64,000 nucleotides of DNA from Paraburkholderia bannensis (GCF_014200455.1 NZ_JACHBW010000016.1:1-64000), one strand, 5' to 3'; positions 9,062-18,513 are shown, counted from the stretch's first letter. Program-made: numbers and translations. Notes: a model not told the origin generated them from the sequence alone.

Positions 9062-10072
9062 ATGACCTCGCGCATGACCACCCAGCAGATCCACTCGACC
9101 CCCGCCTCGGCCACGCGCCGCCGTCTGCTTTCCGCGAGCGCTGGCGTGGCCGGCGCCGTCGCCGCCATGTCGAGCCTGAGCGCCAGCGCCGCAACGGCAG
9201 CAGGCGCAGCGGGCGCAACTCACGCGCACGGCACGGGCCACCACCACGGCGGCGGCTTCGTCAACGCCAAGGACGGCACGCCGATCTATTTCAAGGACTG
9301 GGGTAGCGGCACACCGGTGGTGTTCTCGCACGGTTGGCCGTTGTGCGCCGACGCGTGGGACGCGCAGATGCTCTTCCTCGTGAACCAGGGCTATCGCGTG
9401 ATCGCGCATGACCGCCGTGGCCACGGCCGCTCGGGCCAGCCGTCCGAGGGCAACGATATGGATACCTATGCAGATGACCTCGCCGCCGTGCTCGACGCGC
9501 TCGACGTGAAGGGTGCGATGCTCGTGGGCCACTCGACCGGCGGCGGTGAAGTCGCGCATTACATCGGCCGCCACGGCGAAAAGCGCGTGGCCAAGGCCGT
9601 GCTGATCGGCGCGGTGCCGCCCATCATGGTGAAAACCGAAGCCAATCCGAACGGCCTGCCGATGTCGGTGTTCGACGGCATCCGCGCCGGCGTGGCCGCC
9701 AACCGTTCGCAGTTCTATCTGGATCTCGCCATGCCGTTCTACGGTTTCAATCGTCCCAATGCCAAGGTCTCCCAAGGGCTGGTGCAGGACTTCTGGCGTC
9801 AGGGCATGGCCGGTTCGATCAAAGGCCAGTACGAGTGCATCAAGCAGTTTTCGGAAGTCGATTACACCGAAGACCTGAAGAAGATCAGCGTGCCAACGCT
9901 GATCCTGCACGGCGACGACGACCAGATCGTGCCCATCGACGACTCGGCGAAGCTCTCGGCGAAGATCGTCAAAAACGCCACGCTCAAGGTCTACGCGGGC
10001 GCGCCGCATGGCATGTGCAGCACGCACGTCGATCAGGTCAATCAGGATCTGCTGGCGTTTCTGAAGGCGTAA
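9062..10072 (+). CDS. Tat-exported alpha/beta hydrolase, haloperoxidase type
   Basis: 336 residues. Twin-arginine signal (SATRRRLLSASAG) in the first 45 residues, followed by a His/Gly-rich spacer and an alpha/beta-hydrolase domain. The motifs are those of cofactor-free (non-heme) chloroperoxidases and related esterases: oxyanion loop FSHGWP, nucleophile S158 in GHSTGGGE, acid in HGDDDQIVP and final His in GAPHGM. DRRGHGRS is another family hallmark. Probably periplasmic hydrolysis or peracid formation. First gene of the cluster running to 16993; ribosome site GGAGAG precedes 9062. Substrate unknown. Confidence 0.85.
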   Translation: MTSRMTTQQIHSTPASATRRRLLSASAGVAGAVAAMSSLSASAATAAGAAGATHAHGTGHHHGGGFVNAKDGTPIYFKDWGSGTPVVFSHGWPLCADAWDAQMLFLVNQGYRVIAHDRRGHGRSGQPSEGNDMDTYADDLAAVLDALDVKGAMLVGHSTGGGEVAHYIGRHGEKRVAKAVLIGAVPPIMVKTEANPNGLPMSVFDGIRAGVAANRSQFYLDLAMPFYGFNRPNAKVSQGLVQDFWRQGMAGSIKGQYECIKQFSEVDYTEDLKKISVPTLILHGDDDQIVPIDDSAKLSAKIVKNATLKVYAGAPHGMCSTHVDQVNQDLLAFLKA

Positions 10073-10108
10073 TCGCCGCGCGTCTACAGCACGCGCAAGA
10101 CCTTAATG

Positions 10109-10142
10109 AAAGCCGCCCGGTAGCGATATCGAGCGGCTTTTC
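10109..10142 (+). terminator. Terminator after the hydrolase gene
   Basis: AAAGCCGC and GCGGCTTTT arms around a 14-base loop end in a short T run. Suggests that the next genes may have their own promoter in 10143-10329. Confidence 0.5.
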
Positions 10143-10329
10143 CATTGATGCAGACAAGCGTGCCGATTTAAAGCCTCTTCATAACTCTTCAGGTTTTCGA
10201 CAGGACTTTAAGGCGGGCGATCTCTAATCTGTCACCCAGATCGCGCTCCTGGCTGAATCAGGCAAAACACCGATGCAACGACAGCGCGGACACCTCCCGA
10301 TCCACCCCGACACCTGAACGGAGTTTGAC

Positions 10330-10965
10330 ATGGCATTTGAACTGCTGACCCCCGACACCTGCGCCCTGGCGCTGATCGACCACCAGCCGCAGATGTTCTT
10401 CGGCACGCACTCGCACGAGCGCACCACGGTCCTGCACAACGTGCAGATCCTCGCCAAGGCCGCGAAGCTCTTCAAGGTGCCGACGGTCTTCACGACCATC
10501 GCCGCCGATTCGTTCAGCGGCCATCTGCTGCCCGAAGTGCAGGCCGTGTTCCCCAATCTGAAGCCGATCGATCGCACCTCGATGAACTCGTGGGAAGACC
10601 AGGGCTTCCGTGATGCAATCAAGGCTACCGGCCGCAAGAAGATCGTGATCGCCGGTCTGTGGACCGAAGTGTGCGTCACCTTCCCGACCATCCAGATGCT
10701 GGCTGAAGGCTTCGAAATCTACGTGCCGACCGACGCATGCGGCGACATCACGGAAGAAGCGCACGAGCGCGCCGTGCAGCGCATCGTCCAGGCGGGCGCG
10801 GTGCCGATGAACTCGCTGCAGTTCATGTGCGAACTGCAACGCGACTGGGCGCGCGGCGAGACCTACGAAGGCTGCATGGACATCTTCAAGGCGCACAGCG
10901 CCTACGGCATCGGCGTGCGCTACGCGAAGCAGATTCTCGGCGAGCACGCGAGCGAGGCGGGCTGA
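10330..10965 (+). CDS. Isochorismatase-like cysteine hydrolase (YcaC type)
   Basis: 211-residue cytoplasmic cysteine hydrolase fold. Likely catalytic D17 (LALIDHQPQ) and C115 (GLWTEVCVTFP). The position where many relatives have Lys appears to be R82 in PIDRTSMNSWED, typical of the YcaC-like branch as far as I can align by eye. Members act on amides, carbamates or similar small compounds; the actual substrate is unknown. Good ribosome site (GGAG) upstream. Sits between the hydrolase and amidohydrolase genes. Confidence 0.85.
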   Translation: MAFELLTPDTCALALIDHQPQMFFGTHSHERTTVLHNVQILAKAAKLFKVPTVFTTIAADSFSGHLLPEVQAVFPNLKPIDRTSMNSWEDQGFRDAIKATGRKKIVIAGLWTEVCVTFPTIQMLAEGFEIYVPTDACGDITEEAHERAVQRIVQAGAVPMNSLQFMCELQRDWARGETYEGCMDIFKAHSAYGIGVRYAKQILGEHASEAG

Positions 10966-11111
10966 TCCGCAAGCCCCGCTAATGGCGCGTGCAGCCTGAA
11001 ACGCGCCATTGCCTCGCACGCGGCGCGTGGCGCGGCGTCACGACCGTCGCCCCGCGCCCCCCCCTGCGCACGAAACCCGCACTGAATCCAGTACTCAACA
11101 GGAGAGCGTCG

Positions 11112-13016
11112 ATGAGCGCCCTTGATCAACCTCGCCGCATCGCCGACCTGGTGATCTACAACGGCAAGATCGCTACCCAGGACGAGCGCCGCTCGTTCTC
11201 GACCGCGCTGGCCGTTGCCGACGGCAAGATCGTCGCGAGCGGCAACGATCGCGACGTCATGCAATGGGCGCGCGACGACGCACGCCGTATCGATCTGAAT
11301 GGCCGCACCGTGATTCCGGGTCTCAACGACTCGCACCTGCACGTGATCCGCGGCGGCCTGAACTTCAACATGGAGCTGCGCTGGGACGGCGTGCCGTCGC
11401 TGCGCGACGCGCTGCAGATGCTGCGCGAACAGGTCGCGCGCACGCCCGCGCCGCAATGGGTGCGCGTGGTGGGCGGCTGGAACGAATTCCAGTTCGAGGA
11501 AAAGCGCGGCCCGACGCTCGAAGAAATCAACGCGATTGCACCCGATACGCCGGTCTTCATCCTTCACCTCTACGACAGCGCGCTGCTCAATGCGGCGGCG
11601 CTGCGCGCGGCAGGCTACGACCGCGACACGCCGAACCCGCCGGGCGGCGAAATCCAGCGCGACAAGCGCGGCAATCCCACCGGCATGCTGATCGCGCGCC
11701 CGAACGCGGGTCTGCTCTACGCGACGCTTGCCAAGGGCCCCAGGCTCGCGCTGGAAGATCAGAAGAATTCCTCGCGCCAGTTCATGCGCGAACTGAACCG
11801 CCTGGGCGTGACGAGCGCCATCGACGCGGGCGGCGGCTACCAGGCCTATCCGGACGACTACGAAGTCATCATGGATCTGGCGAAGAACGATCAGTTGACG
11901 GTTCGGATTGCTTACAACCTCTTCACGCAGAACGCGAAGCGCGAGATCGAAGACTTCGCGAAATGGGTGAAGACCACACGTCCCGGCGACGGCGACGATT
12001 TCCTCAAGGTCAACGGTGCGGGCGAGATGCTGGTGTTCTCGGCTGCCGACTTCGAGGACTTCCTGGAGCCGCGCCCCGATCTGCCGGACGGCATGGAGCA
12101 GGAACTCGAAGACGTCGTGCGCCTGCTGGTGCAGAACCGCTGGCCGTGGCGTTTGCACGCGACCTACGACGAATCGGTCGACCGCTTCCTCAACGTGTTC
12201 GAGCGGGTGAACAAGGACACGCCGTTCAACGGCCTGCGCTGGTTCTTCGATCACTGCGAGACGATTTCGCAACTCAATATCGAGCGCATCGCCGCGCTGG
12301 GCGGCGGCATTGCCGTGCAGCATCGCATGGCGTTTCAGGGCGAATACTTTATTTCGCGTTACGGCGCTGAAGCGGCTGCGCGCACGCCGCCGGTGCGTCA
12401 GATGCTCGAAGCGGGTCTGCCGGTGGGCGCGGGCACGGATGCCACGCGGGTGGCGAGCTACAACCCGTTTGTCTCGCTCTATTGGCTGGTCTCGGGTCGC
12501 ACCGTTGGCGGCACGCCGATGTATGCGCAGCGCGATCGTCTGGAGCGCATGGAAGCGCTGCGTCGCTACACCGTGGGCAGCGCATGGTTCTCCAGCGACG
12601 AGACGAAGAAGGGCGCGCTCGTGCCGGGCCAGTACGCCGACTTCGCGGTTCTCAGCGACGACTTCTTCACGATCGACGAAGAGGCCATCAAGCATCTGAA
12701 TTCGGTGCTGACGGTGGTGAACGGCCGCGTGGTCTACGCCGACGCGGAATTCACCTCGTACGGGCCGCCTGCGTTGCCGGTAAGCCCGTCGTGGTCGCCG
12801 GTGGCGGAATTTGGCGGCTATGCGCGCTACAAGCCCGTGGTGTCGAACGCAGCGAATGCGGCGAACGCCACGCTCGCGCAGTCGTGCAGCGACGCCTGCG
12901 TGAATCTGTGCGGCGTGCACAAGCATGCGCACGGCTGGGCGTGGCGCAGCGACGCGCCAGCCTCGGACGCGAATGCGTTCTGGGGCGCGCTGGGTTGCAG
13001 CTGTTTCGCGTTTTAA
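11112..13016 (+). CDS. YtcJ-like amidohydrolase with Cys/His-rich tail
   Basis: Metal-dependent amidohydrolase (TIM-barrel, D-aminoacylase/YtcJ branch), 634 residues from the ATG at 11112, which follows GGAGAGCG. Metal ligands: HLH in NDSHLHVIRGG (about residues 75-80), then FDHCETI and AGTDATRV toward the C-terminus; GQYADFAVLSDD is the closing small beta-sandwich. Odd feature: the last 50 residues hold CSDACVNLCGVHKHAHGW and end in GCSCF, a Cys/His-rich extension not part of the barrel. The nearby isochorismatase-like hydrolase suggests a joint pathway for an amide or carbamate. Precise substrate unknown. Confidence 0.85.
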   Translation: MSALDQPRRIADLVIYNGKIATQDERRSFSTALAVADGKIVASGNDRDVMQWARDDARRIDLNGRTVIPGLNDSHLHVIRGGLNFNMELRWDGVPSLRDALQMLREQVARTPAPQWVRVVGGWNEFQFEEKRGPTLEEINAIAPDTPVFILHLYDSALLNAAALRAAGYDRDTPNPPGGEIQRDKRGNPTGMLIARPNAGLLYATLAKGPRLALEDQKNSSRQFMRELNRLGVTSAIDAGGGYQAYPDDYEVIMDLAKNDQLTVRIAYNLFTQNAKREIEDFAKWVKTTRPGDGDDFLKVNGAGEMLVFSAADFEDFLEPRPDLPDGMEQELEDVVRLLVQNRWPWRLHATYDESVDRFLNVFERVNKDTPFNGLRWFFDHCETISQLNIERIAALGGGIAVQHRMAFQGEYFISRYGAEAAARTPPVRQMLEAGLPVGAGTDATRVASYNPFVSLYWLVSGRTVGGTPMYAQRDRLERMEALRRYTVGSAWFSSDETKKGALVPGQYADFAVLSDDFFTIDEEAIKHLNSVLTVVNGRVVYADAEFTSYGPPALPVSPSWSPVAEFGGYARYKPVVSNAANAANATLAQSCSDACVNLCGVHKHAHGWAWRSDAPASDANAFWGALGCSCFAF

Positions 13017-13046
13017 GTCGAGTTGCGGGTCAAGCCGAGGTCAGAG

Positions 13047-13478
13047 ATGAAACGTTTCGAGAGCGCCGATGTTGCGCTGCTGTTCCTGCGCGTGAGCGCC
13101 AGCCTGCTCGTGCTGTTTGTGCACGGCTTGCCGAAGGCGTTGCACGTGCGCGTGCAACTTGGCGTGATCGAAGATCCGCTGCATCTGGGCAGCGCCTTCA
13201 CACTGTCCTTCGCGATCTTCGCGGAGGTGGTGTGCCCGGTGCTCATGATAGTCGGCGTTTTCACGCGTCTTGCCGCGCTGCCGATTCTCGTGGTCACCGC
13301 AGTCGCTCTGTTGCTGGTCCATCCCGACTGGACGCTCGAACAAGGGCAGTTCGCCTGGATGCTGCTGATTCTGTTCGGCACGGTTGGGATCGGCGGTGCG
13401 GGGCGTTATCGCCTGACGTGGCAAAGCGCGCTGCGCGCAGCGCGCCTGACCCAACGGCGTGTGAGCCAGTCGGCCTGA
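13047..13478 (+). CDS. DoxX family membrane protein
   Basis: 143 residues with four predicted transmembrane helices (LLFLRVSASLLVLFVHG..., FTLSFAIFAEVVCPVLMIVGVF, LAALPILVVTAVALLLV, FAWMLLILFGTVGIGG). Matches the DoxX/YphA family of inner-membrane proteins linked to redox and thiol stress in other bacteria. ATG at 13047 chosen over an upstream TTG because of the GAGGTCAGAG ribosome site. Confidence 0.82.
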   Translation: MKRFESADVALLFLRVSASLLVLFVHGLPKALHVRVQLGVIEDPLHLGSAFTLSFAIFAEVVCPVLMIVGVFTRLAALPILVVTAVALLLVHPDWTLEQGQFAWMLLILFGTVGIGGAGRYRLTWQSALRAARLTQRRVSQSA

Positions 13479-13534
13479 ACGCGCTGGCGGACTTTTTGAA
13501 ATCGCGCGCCTAAGCGTGGCAAGGAGCGATCGAC

Positions 13535-13786
13535 ATGTCGTACCTCATTTCACTCGGAGCGGGCCTCGTCGTTGGCCTGCTCTATTACTTCTCGCGCGTG
13601 CAGTCGCCCGCGCCGCCGTTGATTGCCCTCGCCGGGCTGCTTGGCATCGTGATCGGCGAGCATGCGATTCCGTTCGTGCAGGCGCACTGGAACGCCCCGC
13701 AGGCGCAGACGCAAAGTGCGCCGGCGCAGCGCGATGTGTTGAGCGCGTCGCTCGACAAAGCCGATTCGACGGGCAACAAGCCATGA
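13535..13786 (+). CDS. XapX domain membrane protein
   Basis: 83 residues; two hydrophobic helices (ISLGAGLVVGLLYYFSRVQSP and LIALAGLLGIVIGE) of the XapX domain, then a polar Gln/Ala tail. Function of the family is not established. Stop overlaps the next start (ATGA). Confidence 0.8.
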   Translation: MSYLISLGAGLVVGLLYYFSRVQSPAPPLIALAGLLGIVIGEHAIPFVQAHWNAPQAQTQSAPAQRDVLSASLDKADSTGNKP

Positions 13787-14520
13787 GCACGACGCCTGCG
13801 CAGAGCAAGGCCGTGCTCGACCCCATGCGCGGCGAGAACACCGTGCTGGCCTTTGTGGCGGGTTTCGTCGATACGCTGGGTTTCGTCGCGCTGTTCGGCC
13901 TGTTCACGGCGCACGTGACCGGCAACTTCATCATGATTGGTTCGGGCATCGCCGGTGTGAACGGCGGTCTGCTGATCAAGTGGCTGGCGTTTCCCGCCTT
14001 CGTCCTGGGCATCGTCGGTGCCCGTGTACTCGCGGACAGGTTGCACGCGCAACCTCATGCGGTGCGTGTGGGCGGCCTGTATGTGATGCAGATCGTGCTG
14101 CTCGCCGCCTTCATGATCGTGGGTCTTGCCGCCGCGCCGATCACGAACGCCGACGCGCCGCTTACGATTGCCTGTGGCCTGCTGGGCGCGGCCGGCATGG
14201 GCGTGCAGAACGCGCATCCGCGTCTGACCGCGCGCAGTGTGGTCGCCAATACCGTCATGACCGGCAACGTCACGCAGGCCGTGATCGATGTGTTCGATCT
14301 GCTGGCGCGCAGCACGCATGTCGATCGCCGCGAGGTGCGCGAACGGCTGGCCCGCACACTGCCGCCGGTGGCCGCTTTCGGCGTGGGCGCGAGCCTGGGT
14401 GCGATAGGCTGGCTGGCCGCCTCGTTCTGCGCGCTGATCGTGCCGCTTGCCTTGCTCGGTGCGATTGCCGTGTTTGCCTGTCGCGCCAACGACGGCACCG
14501 CCGCACACGCCATTCAGTAA
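13783..14520 (+). CDS. YoaK/DUF1275 family membrane protein
   Basis: 245 residues, about six transmembrane helices, of the YoaK (DUF1275) family: FVAGFVDTLGFVALFGLFTAHVTGNF at the start and GVQNAHPRLTARSVVANTVMTGNVTQ in the middle are hallmarks. Function unknown. The ATG at 13783 overlaps the XapX stop, implying translational coupling. Confidence 0.85.
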   Translation: MSTTPAQSKAVLDPMRGENTVLAFVAGFVDTLGFVALFGLFTAHVTGNFIMIGSGIAGVNGGLLIKWLAFPAFVLGIVGARVLADRLHAQPHAVRVGGLYVMQIVLLAAFMIVGLAAAPITNADAPLTIACGLLGAAGMGVQNAHPRLTARSVVANTVMTGNVTQAVIDVFDLLARSTHVDRREVRERLARTLPPVAAFGVGASLGAIGWLAASFCALIVPLALLGAIAVFACRANDGTAAHAIQ

Positions 14521-14549
14521 TTCCCTATTCATTTCATCAGGAGCAACAC

Positions 14550-15512
14550 GTGTCTCTTTTCAGCCTGAACCGTCCTCTGCGCGCCATCACGGCCGCATCG
14601 CTCGTCGCCTTCGCGGCTTTGGGTCTGGCCTTCAATGCCGCCCCGGCTTTCGCCGACGATTCGCAATATCCGGCTGCCGTTGCCCAAACGCCCGCGGTTG
14701 CGGTGGCCCCGCAATACGACACGACGCATGTCTACGTTGCGAGCGCCGATATCGACGCCTTCGTCAACAGCTTCCTCGCCACCTTCGGCGGCAAGGCCTC
14801 GCCGCGCGCCGTCTTCACGGTCACGCCGACGCCCAGTAAAACGGCTTCGCAGTACGTGCAAACGCCGGTGGGCATGCTCTCCGTGTTCGCGTTCGAAACG
14901 CCGGTGCCCTATCCGTTCGGCAACGAGCGCACCGGCTATCTGGTGACCGATATCGACAAGGCCGTGCACGCCGCGCGTGCAGCGGGCGCGGACGTGATCG
15001 TCGAGCCGTTCGACGACCCCATCGGCAAGGACGCGCTGATCCAGTGGCCGGGTGGGCTCACGATGCAGCTTTACTGGCATACCAAGGCGCCGTCCTATGC
15101 GCCGCTCGAACTGGTGCCGGACAACCGCGTCTATGTATCGAAGTACGAAGCATCGAATTTCGTGCACCGTTTCGTGCGCTTCTCGCACGGCAAGGTGGTC
15201 TCGGATAACCATCATGCGGATGGCGCGGAGATCGGCAAGAGCGGGGAAACGATCCGGCGTGTGCGCATCGAATCCGCCTTCGGCAACATGCTTGTGTTCG
15301 TGACCGACGGCAAGCTGCCGTATCCGTACGGCCGCGAAACGACCGGCTACTGCGTGGCTGATCTCGATGCGACGCTCGAAAAGGCGCAGGCCGCCGGCGT
15401 GAAGGTGCTGGTCGCGCCCGCGCAAAACGTTGAAGGCCGCACGGCCATGGTGGCGTTCCCGGGCGGCTACGTCGCGGAGCTTCATCAACTGGCGAAAGCA
15501 CCCGCGAAGTGA
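14550..15512 (+). CDS. Secreted VOC/glyoxalase-fold protein
   Basis: 320 residues from a GTG at 14550 behind AGGAGCAACAC. Signal peptide with probable cleavage after AFA (about residue 33). Two vicinal-oxygen-chelate halves follow: THVYVASADIDAFVNSFLATFGG... and ...YVSKYEASNFVHRFVRFSHG..., each closing with an RTGYLV/TTGYCV plus KA...G strand pattern. Location is periplasmic. Metal ligands and activity are not clear; glyoxalase or dioxygenase chemistry is inference. The frame upstream of 14550 is a shadow of the YoaK gene. Confidence 0.78.
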   Translation: MSLFSLNRPLRAITAASLVAFAALGLAFNAAPAFADDSQYPAAVAQTPAVAVAPQYDTTHVYVASADIDAFVNSFLATFGGKASPRAVFTVTPTPSKTASQYVQTPVGMLSVFAFETPVPYPFGNERTGYLVTDIDKAVHAARAAGADVIVEPFDDPIGKDALIQWPGGLTMQLYWHTKAPSYAPLELVPDNRVYVSKYEASNFVHRFVRFSHGKVVSDNHHADGAEIGKSGETIRRVRIESAFGNMLVFVTDGKLPYPYGRETTGYCVADLDATLEKAQAAGVKVLVAPAQNVEGRTAMVAFPGGYVAELHQLAKAPAK

Positions 15513-15520
15513 GTGAAGAG

Positions 15521-16993
15521 ATGAGCGGCCTTCGCCCTGGCTTTCGACTTTGCCTTTCGTCGCCGATCAAACAGACGACGCGTCAGGCCGCGCTTGCCCT
15601 CGTGGCGGGCGCGCTGCTGCAGGCTGGTGCGGCCCGCGCTGAAACAGAAACGAGCGCAACGACCGAAGCCGCTTGCGATGCGAAGCGCCCGATCCCCAGC
15701 TTCAACCGCTGGCAGGAGGATTGGGGCGCGCTCGCGAAGCCTTGCGTGCCGCGCAAACCGCTGGACCGCCTCAAATACATTGCGCTGTCGAGCGATCCTG
15801 CCTGGTATCTCTCGCTGGGCGCGAATCTGCGCGAGCGCTTTGAACTGAACAACACCCCGCTATTTGGCCTGGGCGGATCGAAGCCAGATAGCTGGGTGAT
15901 CCAGCGCGCCGAAGTGCATGCCGATGCGCGCTTCGGCGAGCACGTGCAGGCGTTTTTCCAGCTGGAAGATGCGCGGCCCTTCGGCAAGGACGCGGTGTCG
16001 CCGGTGGACAAGAATCCGCTCGATATCGAGCAGGCTTTTGTGGCGTTCGTGTATGGCGTCGGCCCCGGCACGTTCAAGGCGCGCGTGGGGCGTCAGGAAA
16101 TGGCGTTCGACTTGCAGCGCTTCGTTTCCGTGCGCGACGGCCCGAACGTGCGTCAGGCCTTCGACGCGTTGTGGGCCGACTACGAGATCGGCAAATGGCG
16201 CTTTATCGGCTATCTAACGCAGCCGGTGCAGTACCGCGACGTGGATACCTTCGACGATGTGTCGAACAAGCATCTGAAGTTCAGCGGCGTGCGCATGGAG
16301 CGCGCGAGCGTGGGGCCAGGCGATCTGTCCGCGTACTGGTCGCGCTACGAGCGCGACAACGCGCGGTTTCTGGACGCGAGTGGTAACGAACGCCGCGATG
16401 TCTTCGATGCGCGCTATGCGGGCAAGAGCGCGCCGTTCGACTGGGACGTCGAGGCGATGGCGCAGATCGGGCACGTAGGCGCGGATACGGTTGGCGCGTG
16501 GGCGTTTGGCGCGCTGGGCGGCTACACGTTCTCTTCGTTGCCGGGCACGCCGCGCGTGGGCGTGCAGGTCGATGGCGCGTCGGGCGATCACCATCCCGGC
16601 GATGGTCACGTCGGCACATTCAATCCGCTCTTCCCGAACGGCTATTACTTCACGCTGGCGGGTTACACAGGCTATAGCAACCTGATTCATGTAAAGCCAT
16701 CGCTGACGTTCAAGCTCACGCCGAAGCTCACGCTGTTGACGGCACTGGGTTTCCAGTGGCGCGACACGACGCAGGACGCCGTCTACGGGCAGGGCATGGC
16801 GACGGTGCCGGGCACGGCTGGCAAGGGCGATCTTTGGACAGGCATGTACGCACAGGTGCGCGCCGACTGGATCGTCAACGACAACGTGGCGCTGGCGCTC
16901 GAAGCCGTGCATTTCGAAGTGGGCGATTCGCTGCGGGCGCTGGGCGCGCGCAATGCCGACTATGTCGGCGTCGAAGCGAAACTCGCATGGTGA
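15521..16993 (+). CDS. Outer-membrane porin, alginate-export domain
   Basis: About 490 residues: signal peptide ending in AGAARA, then a beta-barrel of the alginate-export (AlgE-like) family, with RERFELNNTPLFGLG near the start, repeated alternating strands such as GYYFTLAGYTGYSNLIHVKPSLTFKLTPKLTLL (quoted in parts) and a terminal Trp. Expected to pass small organic anions or oligosaccharides across the outer membrane for the cluster's enzymes. The frame also opens at a GTG at 15509, within 3 bases of the VOC stop; ATG at 15521 has GTGAAGAG in front. Last gene of the run. Confidence 0.82.
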   Translation: MSGLRPGFRLCLSSPIKQTTRQAALALVAGALLQAGAARAETETSATTEAACDAKRPIPSFNRWQEDWGALAKPCVPRKPLDRLKYIALSSDPAWYLSLGANLRERFELNNTPLFGLGGSKPDSWVIQRAEVHADARFGEHVQAFFQLEDARPFGKDAVSPVDKNPLDIEQAFVAFVYGVGPGTFKARVGRQEMAFDLQRFVSVRDGPNVRQAFDALWADYEIGKWRFIGYLTQPVQYRDVDTFDDVSNKHLKFSGVRMERASVGPGDLSAYWSRYERDNARFLDASGNERRDVFDARYAGKSAPFDWDVEAMAQIGHVGADTVGAWAFGALGGYTFSSLPGTPRVGVQVDGASGDHHPGDGHVGTFNPLFPNGYYFTLAGYTGYSNLIHVKPSLTFKLTPKLTLLTALGFQWRDTTQDAVYGQGMATVPGTAGKGDLWTGMYAQVRADWIVNDNVALALEAVHFEVGDSLRALGARNADYVGVEAKLAW

Positions 16994-17054
16994 AACGCAA
17001 CGCACGACACCTGTGAATGGAAACAACGAACGCGCTTATCGACAGGGGAATACC

Positions 17055-17378
17055 GTGAGCACGCAAAGACAAACGCAAAGTCAGAGCATTGAAATGGCGC
17101 GGCTCAATGCTGCGGTGAACGCGAACATCGACGACGCGCGCGTCTGGCGCTGGTATAGCGATCTGATGGAAGACGACCGGGTACGCTGCGAGCGCACGCG
17201 ACGCGGCTGGCAGATCACCATCGACGATTGTCATACCGTGAAAGACGAATCGTTCGATTGCGCGGTGCGTCTGGCCGCGCAAACGTGGGGCGATATTGCG
17301 CGTGCGCCAGTGAAGCTCAGACGCCGCCGCAAGACGGCGGTCAGGCCGGGTGGGGCGGCGTTGCCGCAGTTCTGGTGA
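17055..17378 (+). CDS. Small hypothetical protein
   Basis: 107 residues from a GTG at 17055 after CAGGGGAATACC. Soluble, basic C-terminus (KLRRRRKTAVRP). Middle part (WRWYSDLMEDDRVRCERTRRGWQITIDD) resembles small proteins seen beside oxidoreductase genes in Burkholderiales, but I cannot name a family. Converges with the WYL gene 19 bp away. Confidence 0.55.
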   Translation: MSTQRQTQSQSIEMARLNAAVNANIDDARVWRWYSDLMEDDRVRCERTRRGWQITIDDCHTVKDESFDCAVRLAAQTWGDIARAPVKLRRRRKTAVRPGGAALPQFW

Positions 17379-17397
17379 GGCGAGGCGAATCGGGCAT

Positions 17398-18513
17398 TCA
17401 ATCGCTGTAACGTGCAGCCAGCAGGCGCGCGCGTGCGGCGAATTCCTCGCGCAGGCTCGCGGGTTCGAGCACCTCGATCGAATCGCTCTGACCGTGCAGG
17501 AAGCGACGCAGCATGACCGATGGCTTGACGGTGGCCGTCAGCTCGAAAGAGCGCCTATCGGACGCCCATTGGATTTTCTGATCTTTGTGCAGGGTGAACT
17601 CGTTGAGCATGTGCTGGGCGGCGCTGCGTTCGTGAGGCGCGCTGCTGGCGTGGATGCGAAGCTTCAGCTGAACTTCGGCCTCCGGGAAGAAATGCAGTGC
17701 CTGTTCTTTGCTGACATAGGCGTCGAGATTGAAATTCGCGTCGCGTTCGGCGGCGTGATTCAGCGCTTTGGCCTGCTTGATCCGGTCGAGCCGGAATAGT
17801 CGCGGCCCTCCCTGTGCTGGCTCATTGACCACCAGATAGAACACGCCCGCACGATTGACGATGCCAAGTGGCGAACGGGCCTCGTAGCGTTTGGCATGCT
17901 GCGAATCATCCGCCGGCTTACGGTAGTCAAAGCTGAGTTTGCGATCGTGCAGCAAGGCATCCGAGACCTGGCGGTAGACCTCGATATCCACTGTTGGATA
18001 GACCAGCGGTTGTGCGCCGTCCATGCGCACGAACTTACGTTTCCAATTGACGCCGGCTCGTGCCAGCGTGCCATGTTTCGCTGACCTTAGCCGCGCCCGC
18101 GCCATTGCGAGGGCCGGTTCCAGCCCGGCCATTACGGCAGTCGGCAGCCCCTGATAATGGCAGCGGTCGAGCGAGACCAGCGCGATGGCGAGGTTTGTGT
18201 CGATGTGCTCCTGGCTGCTCAGCATGACCGCATTGGTGGTCTTGAACCAGCGTGCCCCGTTGGTTTCGCCCACCTTATCGACATAGGGCGCCATTCTGCG
18301 AAGCTGCCGACGAATGGTGCGCTCGTGCTTTGGCTTGTCCATCTGCGAGTTGACGAATTCGCGAATGCGGGAAAATGGTATGCCTTTTGCAGCGGCTGCA
18401 TTAACGTTCGCGGCGTCTTCCACAAAAGGCAATACGGACAGCAGAATCTCTTCGAGTTCCATCGTTTCTCGCGCATAGAACGGGGCGCAAGAGTGTAGCG
18501 AAGTTTGTTTCAT
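17398..18513 (-). CDS. WYL-domain transcriptional regulator
   Basis: 371 residues. N-terminal helical/winged region with RTIRRQLRRMAPYVDKVGETNGARWFKTT (quoted within family limits as RTIRRQLRRMAPY) for DNA binding, then the WYL domain (about 200-300: KLSFDYRKPADD, RSPLGIVNRAGVFYLVV, FRLDRIKQAKAL) and a C-terminal WCX-like extension ending in LEPASLREEFAARA. WYL proteins bind ligands, often nucleotides or nucleic acids, and regulate stress and defence genes. ATG at 18513 overlaps the sirtuin stop by 4 bp, so the two are co-translated. The longer open frame upstream is a shadow. Confidence 0.87.
   Translation of the reverse strand: MKQTSLHSCAPFYARETMELEEILLSVLPFVEDAANVNAAAAKGIPFSRIREFVNSQMDKPKHERTIRRQLRRMAPYVDKVGETNGARWFKTTNAVMLSSQEHIDTNLAIALVSLDRCHYQGLPTAVMAGLEPALAMARARLRSAKHGTLARAGVNWKRKFVRMDGAQPLVYPTVDIEVYRQVSDALLHDRKLSFDYRKPADDSQHAKRYEARSPLGIVNRAGVFYLVVNEPAQGGPRLFRLDRIKQAKALNHAAERDANFNLDAYVSKEQALHFFPEAEVQLKLRIHASSAPHERSAAQHMLNEFTLHKDQKIQWASDRRSFELTATVKPSVMLRRFLHGQSDSIEVLEPASLREEFAARARLLAARYSD

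Noticed and set aside
10989..11111. Upstream extension of the amidohydrolase
   Set aside because: Arg/Pro-rich and without ribosome site; GGAGAG precedes the ATG at 11112.
10920..12932. 670-codon minus-strand open frame
   Set aside because: It is the antisense shadow of the amidohydrolase; His/Arg/Val-rich composition, no ribosome site, no recognisable domain.
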